Below, piece by piece: positions 6,587 to 10,278 of a stretch of DNA of 10,278 bases. Each line of letters begins with the position of its first letter. Within the stretch, counting starts at the first letter, position 1. Source of the DNA: Planctomycetaceae bacterium (GTDB lineage Bacteria > Planctomycetota > Planctomycetia > Planctomycetales > Planctomycetaceae). The position numbers were made by a program, and so were the translations under genes. The notes under the pieces were generated by a model. It was not told the origin of the DNA, did no database searches, and saw nothing but the letters and a program-made list of their open reading frames with translations. The stretch spans positions 1 through 10,278 of the forward strand of contig JAWKUA010000051.1 of the NCBI GenBank assembly GCA_041398785.1. Direction: 5' to 3'.

Positions 6587-8643
6587 GCGATGCTGCTCCC
6601 ACTGTGGACGACGTTTTGGGCCGACAGGGCAGCATCGCACGTCGTCTGTCCGGCTACGAAGCACGCCCGCAGCAACTGGAAATGGCCGAACGCATCGCCG
6701 CCGCGATCCGTGACGGACGGCATCTGGTCGCGGAAGCCGGGACGGGGGTCGGCAAGAGTTTCGCTTATCTTGTCCCCGCCATTCTGGCCGCTGAAGAACG
6801 CCGCAGGACGGACGCTGAAAAAGACGCGCAAGAAAACGAGAAGGATCAGAAGAAGAACGATCGGAAGACTCCAAAAATCATCGTGTCGACTCACACGATC
6901 AGTCTGCAGGAACAACTGATCGGGCGCGACATCCCGTTTCTGCAGTCGGTGCTTCCGGTCGAATTTTCCGCCGTGCTGGTCAAGGGCCGCAGCAACTACA
7001 TCAGCCTGCGTCGCACTGCAAAGGCCGTCGCCCGCTCCGGACAGAAGGCTCTGTTCGAAATGGACGGGCAGCGGCAGTTGGCTCAGATTTCATCCTGGTC
7101 AAAAACAACCACCGACGGCAGCCGTTCCGATCTGAGTTTTCGACCGCAGCCGGCCGTGTGGGACGAAGTGCTCAGCGATCAGGGCGACTGCCTTCGCCGA
7201 AAGTGCCCTCACCACGACGAATGCTTCTACTACAAGGCTCGCCGCCGCGTCCGCAACGCTCACGTGCTGGTCGTCAATCACGCGCTGTTCTTTTCGGATC
7301 TGGCGCTGCGGCGCGAAGGAGCCAGCGTGCTTCCGGACTACGACACCGTCATTTTCGACGAAGCCCACACCATCGAATCCGTGGCCGCCGACCATCTGGG
7401 CCTGTCGATTTCCGAAGGGCAGATCGAATACCTGATGAACAAGCTGTACAACGATCGGGCGAATCGCGGTCTGCTGGTGCTGCACAAAATGGTCGAAGCC
7501 CAAAAGCTGACCCAGGGAGTTCGCCACGCGAGTCGCGACCTGTTCTTCGCCATTGACGACTGGGCGACGCGATTCGGAAAGCGAAACGGCCGGCTGGACA
7601 AACCCGTCGACGTCGTCAACAACGTCACTCCGAAACTGACCGAACTCGGAAAACAGATCGAAAACTACGCGGATCGCATCAGCAACGAAAGTGACAAAGT
7701 CGAACTGACGTCCGCCGCGGGTCGCTGCTATTTGCTGGCCGACAGTCTTGCCGCGTGGTGCGTGCAGAAGGAACGCGGTGCCGTGTTCTGGCTGGAACGC
7801 GGCGGAGTTCGGCAACAGCGACTGACTCTGATGAGTGCCCCCATCGAAGTCGGGCCGATTCTGAAGGAACACCTCTTCAACGCCGTTCCCAGCGTCATTC
7901 TGACCAGCGCGACGCTGGCCGTCGGAACAAAGGACTTCAGCTTCTTCCGATCGCGCGTCGGACTGACGGATGGCGGCGACTGCCGGCTGGGAAGCCCGTT
8001 TGATTATCGGCGGCAGGTGCGTCTGATCCTGTCGACGAACATGCCCGATCCCGGCGCGGACGCTCGCGGCTTCGAAGCCGAAGTCGTCAAAAGAATTCAG
8101 CGACACGTGCTGGAAACCAACGGCCGCGCGTTTGTTCTGTTTACCAGCTATTCGATGATGGAATTCGCCGTGCAGCGACTGCTCGGCTGGCTGGCGGAAC
8201 ACGACCTGACGCTGTACAGCCAGGGCCGCGGAATGCCGCGTTCCGCGATGCTGGAACGATTTCGCAATGATCCGCGAGCGGTCCTGTTCGGTACCGACAG
8301 CTTCTGGCAGGGTGTCGACGTTCCGGGAGATTCGCTGCAGAACGTCATCATTCCCAAGCTGCCGTTCAGCGTGCCCGATCATCCGCTTCTGGAAGCTCGC
8401 GTCGATGCGATTAAGGCTCGCCGAGGCAACCCGTTTCGCGAATATCAGGTTCCCGAAGCCGTCATCAAACTGAAGCAGGGCTTCGGCCGTCTGATCCGCC
8501 GAGCGACGGATTCCGGACGAGTCGTGATTCTTGACCCGCGAGTCCTGACGAAACAATACGGCCGGCTGTTTCTGGAAAGCCTTCCGGATTGCCGAACGGA
8601 AATCGACAACGGTCAGACAATTGAACCCGTCGACCGCGATTGA
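6583..8643 (+). CDS. dinG: DinG/XPD-family superfamily 2 DNA helicase with a variant Fe-S site
   Basis: A 686-residue ATP-dependent helicase of the DinG/XPD family, which unwinds DNA 5'-3' in repair and in clearing R-loops or other structures. Motifs in order: the Q-like region YEARPQQLEMA (25-35); Walker A EAGTGVGKS (51-59); Ia VSTHTISLQEQ (101-111); KGRSNYIS (134-141); the cysteine segment with Cys203, Cys208 and Cys214 (spacing C-x4-C-x5-C); VVNHALFFSDLAL (230-242); the DEAH box (259-262); LTSATLA (440-446); FGTDSFWQGVDVPG (569-582); and QGFGRLIRR (632-640). The family's four-cysteine 4Fe-4S site normally has its first Cys in the G-R-x-N-Y-x-C motif; here that residue is Ser141. A very charged Glu/Lys/Arg insert lies at 71-97. 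The ATG at 6583 is preferred because it gives the ATGA overlap with the preceding stop, with GGGA at 6573-6576 upstream; a GTG at 6571 in the same frame would add four residues. The overlap implies one operon with the phosphatase. The symbol is by family only. Confidence 0.88.
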   Translation: MSDAAPTVDDVLGRQGSIARRLSGYEARPQQLEMAERIAAAIRDGRHLVAEAGTGVGKSFAYLVPAILAAEERRRTDAEKDAQENEKDQKKNDRKTPKIIVSTHTISLQEQLIGRDIPFLQSVLPVEFSAVLVKGRSNYISLRRTAKAVARSGQKALFEMDGQRQLAQISSWSKTTTDGSRSDLSFRPQPAVWDEVLSDQGDCLRRKCPHHDECFYYKARRRVRNAHVLVVNHALFFSDLALRREGASVLPDYDTVIFDEAHTIESVAADHLGLSISEGQIEYLMNKLYNDRANRGLLVLHKMVEAQKLTQGVRHASRDLFFAIDDWATRFGKRNGRLDKPVDVVNNVTPKLTELGKQIENYADRISNESDKVELTSAAGRCYLLADSLAAWCVQKERGAVFWLERGGVRQQRLTLMSAPIEVGPILKEHLFNAVPSVILTSATLAVGTKDFSFFRSRVGLTDGGDCRLGSPFDYRRQVRLILSTNMPDPGADARGFEAEVVKRIQRHVLETNGRAFVLFTSYSMMEFAVQRLLGWLAEHDLTLYSQGRGMPRSAMLERFRNDPRAVLFGTDSFWQGVDVPGDSLQNVIIPKLPFSVPDHPLLEARVDAIKARRGNPFREYQVPEAVIKLKQGFGRLIRRATDSGRVVILDPRVLTKQYGRLFLESLPDCRTEIDNGQTIEPVDRD

Positions 8644-8667
8644 CCGGCCATCGTACGAAGAGTTGGC

Positions 8668-8694
8668 CACAGATTTCTCAGATTCCCACCGATT
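8668..8694 (+). repeat. Short periodic AGATT-type repeat
   Basis: Just after the helicase stop, AGATT (8671-8675), AGATT (8680-8684) and CGATT (8690-8694) recur every 9-10 nt within CACAGATTTC and similar words. It resembles the degenerate interspersed repeats of CACAGATT type seen between genes in many bacterial genomes, but it is too short here for a firm call. Confidence 0.3.
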
Positions 8695-8721
8695 GCACAC
8701 CGTTGTTCCGGCGGCCGCGTT

Positions 8722-8823
8722 CCGTCATTCCCGCGCAAGCCCGCGCGCCCCGTCATTCCCGCGCAGGCGGGAACCCAGCATCCGCGCAAGCCCGCGCGCC
8801 CCGTCATTCCCGCTCACGACGGG
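8722..8823. repeat. Interspersed GTCATTCCCGC repeat cluster with a 32-bp direct repeat
   Basis: CCGTCATTCCCGC occurs three times (8722-8734, 8750-8762, 8801-8813). A 32-bp stretch at 8731-8762 recurs exactly at 8782-8813, an offset of 51 bp. The middle copy forms a hairpin: TTCCCGC 8756-8762 pairs with GCGGGAA 8767-8773 across GCAG, followed by CCCAG. That arrangement is the widespread GTCATTCCCGC...GCGGGAA interspersed palindrome found in several bacterial phyla. The third copy ends in a weaker fold (CCCG 8809-8812 with CGGG 8820-8823). It lies after the helicase and could help terminate its transcript. Confidence 0.7.
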
Positions 8824-9043
8824 CTCGCAAGGCAGCGCATCTGAAAGCAGGAGCCCTGGAACGCGTTGTTGCTTTTGATATCATCGCGACGGGCCTGCAT
8901 CGCCATCCGGTTTCGGTTCATGAGCGCATTCAGAATGCATGCATGTTCGCTGCGGTCCGCTGCTGTGACGTTCACCGCAGGGCGCTGCTGGTGACTCGCC
9001 GCCGTTTGGTGTCATTCTTCAGCCTGCTGTGTTTCACAACGTC
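8824..9043 (+). promoter_or_regulatory. Upstream region of the beta-propeller gene
   Basis: No gene is seen. Symmetric sites are GCATTC 8926-8931 with GAATGC 8933-8938 around a single A, overlapping the palindrome ATGCATGCAT (8935-8944). CTGCGGT 8950-8956 can pair with ACCGCAG 8974-8980, and GTGA 8965-8968 lies inside with TCAC 8972-8975. These are candidate operator or leader structures for the gene at 9058. I found no clear -35/-10 pair. Confidence 0.3.
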
Positions 9044-9049
9044 AAAGGA
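9044..9049 (+). promoter_or_regulatory. Ribosome binding site of the beta-propeller gene
   Basis: AAAGGA, 8 nt before the ATG at 9058, fixes that start. The signal peptide begins right there, in agreement. Confidence 0.65.
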
Positions 9050-9057
9050 AAGTTCCG

Positions 9058-10278
9058 ATGCGTTCCGTCGTCACCTGCACCAGCATTCTGTTTAGCCTTT
9101 CCGTTTCAGCCTTCGCGAGCGACGTCAGCGACAACTGGCCGCAATGGCGCGGGCCGAACTTCAATGGCTCGTCCGACACGGGCAATCCGCCCGTCGAATG
9201 GAGCGAAACGAAGAACGTTCGCTGGAAGATTGAAGTTCCGGGCAAGGGCAGCGCCACGCCGATCATCTGGGAAAATCGCATCTATGTTTTGACTGCGATT
9301 CCGACAGATCGAAAGGCCGAAGGAGCCGCGGCAGCCGCAGCGGAACCGCCGGCCGATCAGCAGCAGGGCCGTGGGGGCCGAGGCGGGCGCGGAGGTTTCG
9401 GCGCCGCGCCGCCTCCGACGAATTTCCACCAGTATGCTGTCATCTGCTACGACCGGACGACGGGTGGCGAAGTCTGGCGGACGGTTGCCGTCGAAGCGGT
9501 GCCGCATGAAGGCGGCCACGGGACGAACACGTTCGCGTCCGGGTCTCCGGTCACCGACGGAAAGCACCTGTTCGTGTCATTCGGTTCGCGCGGGGTGTTC
9601 TGTTTCGACATGAACGGCAAGGAAGTCTGGCACCGCGATCTCGGACAGATGCAGACTCGCAACAGCTTCGGCGAAGGCAGTTCTCCGGCGCTGCACGGCG
9701 ACACACTGGTCATTCCGTGGGATCATGAAGGCCAGTCTTCACTGATTGCGCTCGACGCGACCAACGGCGAAATTCGCTGGCAGGTGGAACGAGATGAACG
9801 AACAACGTGGGCGACTCCGTTCATCGTGGAACACAACGGCAGAACTCAGGTCGTGACAAACGGGCATCGTGTCCGCAGCTACGATCTGGAAACCGGCGAC
9901 CTGGTCTGGGAATGCGGCGGTCAGGTGGAGAACCCGATTCCGTCGCCCGTGCTGCAGGACAACATGATCGTGTGCATGACCGGGTATCGCGGCAACGCGA
10001 TCTACGCGATTCCGCTGGACGCCACTGATGACGTGACCGACACGGACGTTGTCGCCTGGAAACGCGACGACGCGGCGCCGTACGTTGCGTCACCGGTGTT
10101 GTACAAGGGGCAGCTCTACTTCACAAAATCCCGTGAAGGAATCATGTCGTCGGTCGATGCCGCCACTGGCGAAGTTCTGATTGGTCAGCAGCGGCTGCCG
10201 GAAATCAGTTCCGTCTACGCGTCGCCGGTCGCGGCGGCTGATCGGGTCTATTTTCCCGGACGAGAAGGCGCGACGGCA
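9058..10278 (+). CDS. Secreted PQQ-like beta-propeller repeat protein (3' end beyond window)
   Basis: The frame stays open for 407 codons to the last base, so the C-terminus is missing. Residues 1-20 are a Sec signal peptide ending SVSAFA. The mature protein opens with NWPQWRGPNFNGSS (26-39), a signature of planctomycete exported PQQ-like propellers. Blade-type repeats with the pattern aspartate-x-x-T/N-G-E-x-x-W follow: YDRTTGGEVW (131-140), FDMNGKEVW (183-191), LDATNGEIRW (232-241), YDLETGDLVW (275-284) and VDAATGEVL (366-374). Such propellers include the BamB fold and PQQ-dependent dehydrogenases. I see no evidence for a PQQ-binding enzyme site, so a structural or binding role outside the cytoplasm is the safer reading. 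A low-complexity loop (about 86-121) with runs of Ala and repeated RGG interrupts the first blades. It stands alone, more than 400 bp from the helicase. Confidence 0.85.
   Translation, partial: MRSVVTCTSILFSLSVSAFASDVSDNWPQWRGPNFNGSSDTGNPPVEWSETKNVRWKIEVPGKGSATPIIWENRIYVLTAIPTDRKAEGAAAAAAEPPADQQQGRGGRGGRGGFGAAPPPTNFHQYAVICYDRTTGGEVWRTVAVEAVPHEGGHGTNTFASGSPVTDGKHLFVSFGSRGVFCFDMNGKEVWHRDLGQMQTRNSFGEGSSPALHGDTLVIPWDHEGQSSLIALDATNGEIRWQVERDERTTWATPFIVEHNGRTQVVTNGHRVRSYDLETGDLVWECGGQVENPIPSPVLQDNMIVCMTGYRGNAIYAIPLDATDDVTDTDVVAWKRDDAAPYVASPVLYKGQLYFTKSREGIMSSVDAATGEVLIGQQRLPEISSVYASPVAAADRVYFPGREGATA

Noticed and set aside
5896..6915. A 339-codon minus-strand frame across the phosphatase-helicase junction
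   Set aside because: It overlaps two well-supported genes and is Ser/Pro/Arg-rich without motifs.
7099..8700. A 533-codon open frame antisense to the helicase
   Set aside because: It mirrors the helicase codons in a GC-rich genome, has no recognisable domain, and the plus strand carries every helicase motif.
8722..8823. CRISPR array
   Set aside because: Only two full repeats, with an internal third motif copy at unequal spacing and no cas genes; it fits an interspersed palindrome.

Overview
The window reads as a piece of a Planctomycetota chromosome, probably from the order Planctomycetales, with high G+C. The assignment rests on gene content rather than a marker gene. There is a secreted PQQ-like beta-propeller opening with the W-P-Q-W-R-G-P signature common in planctomycetes, a secreted mutarotase-fold (DUF4380-like) protein, an FHA-GAF-SpoIIE phosphatase, and Gly/Pro/Arg-rich low-complexity segments in exported proteins. 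No rRNA, tRNA, CRISPR array, insertion-sequence transposase or prophage gene was seen.

Layout: positions 1-319 hold no convincing gene, only a long-loop stem followed by a T-rich tract that may terminate an upstream gene. Two plus-strand genes follow: a small membrane-anchored protein with a Gly/Pro-rich extracytoplasmic tail (320-931) and a secreted DUF4380-like protein (1063-2040). They converge on a minus-strand type IIA topoisomerase B subunit, ParE-like (4316-2394). The convergent gap carries a compact array of five perfect or near-perfect hairpins (2063-2223) that looks like a REP/MITE-type element. A divergent gap of about 420 bp with several hairpins separates parE from a plus-strand pair: an FHA-GAF-PP2C/SpoIIE phosphatase (4739-6586) and a DinG/XPD-family helicase (6583-8643). 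That pair overlaps by ATGA, so the two are probably translationally coupled. The next gap (8644-9057) holds interspersed-repeat-like DNA, including a 32-bp direct repeat carrying the GTCATTCCCGC palindrome family. Last comes a PQQ-like beta-propeller protein (9058 to the window end, incomplete).

How the genes may work together: the central block (parE, phosphatase, helicase) joins DNA topology, a phospho-signal sensor/phosphatase and a DNA-repair-type helicase around one shared regulatory region. The helicase has three of the four expected Fe-S cysteines; the first is serine. The flanking secreted proteins (mutarotase fold, beta-propeller) are typical of the large uncharacterised planctomycete exported proteome. 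No clearly new multi-gene defence or mobile system is visible. The best leads are the multi-hairpin element at 2063-2223, the phosphatase-helicase coupling and the helicase cysteine substitution.
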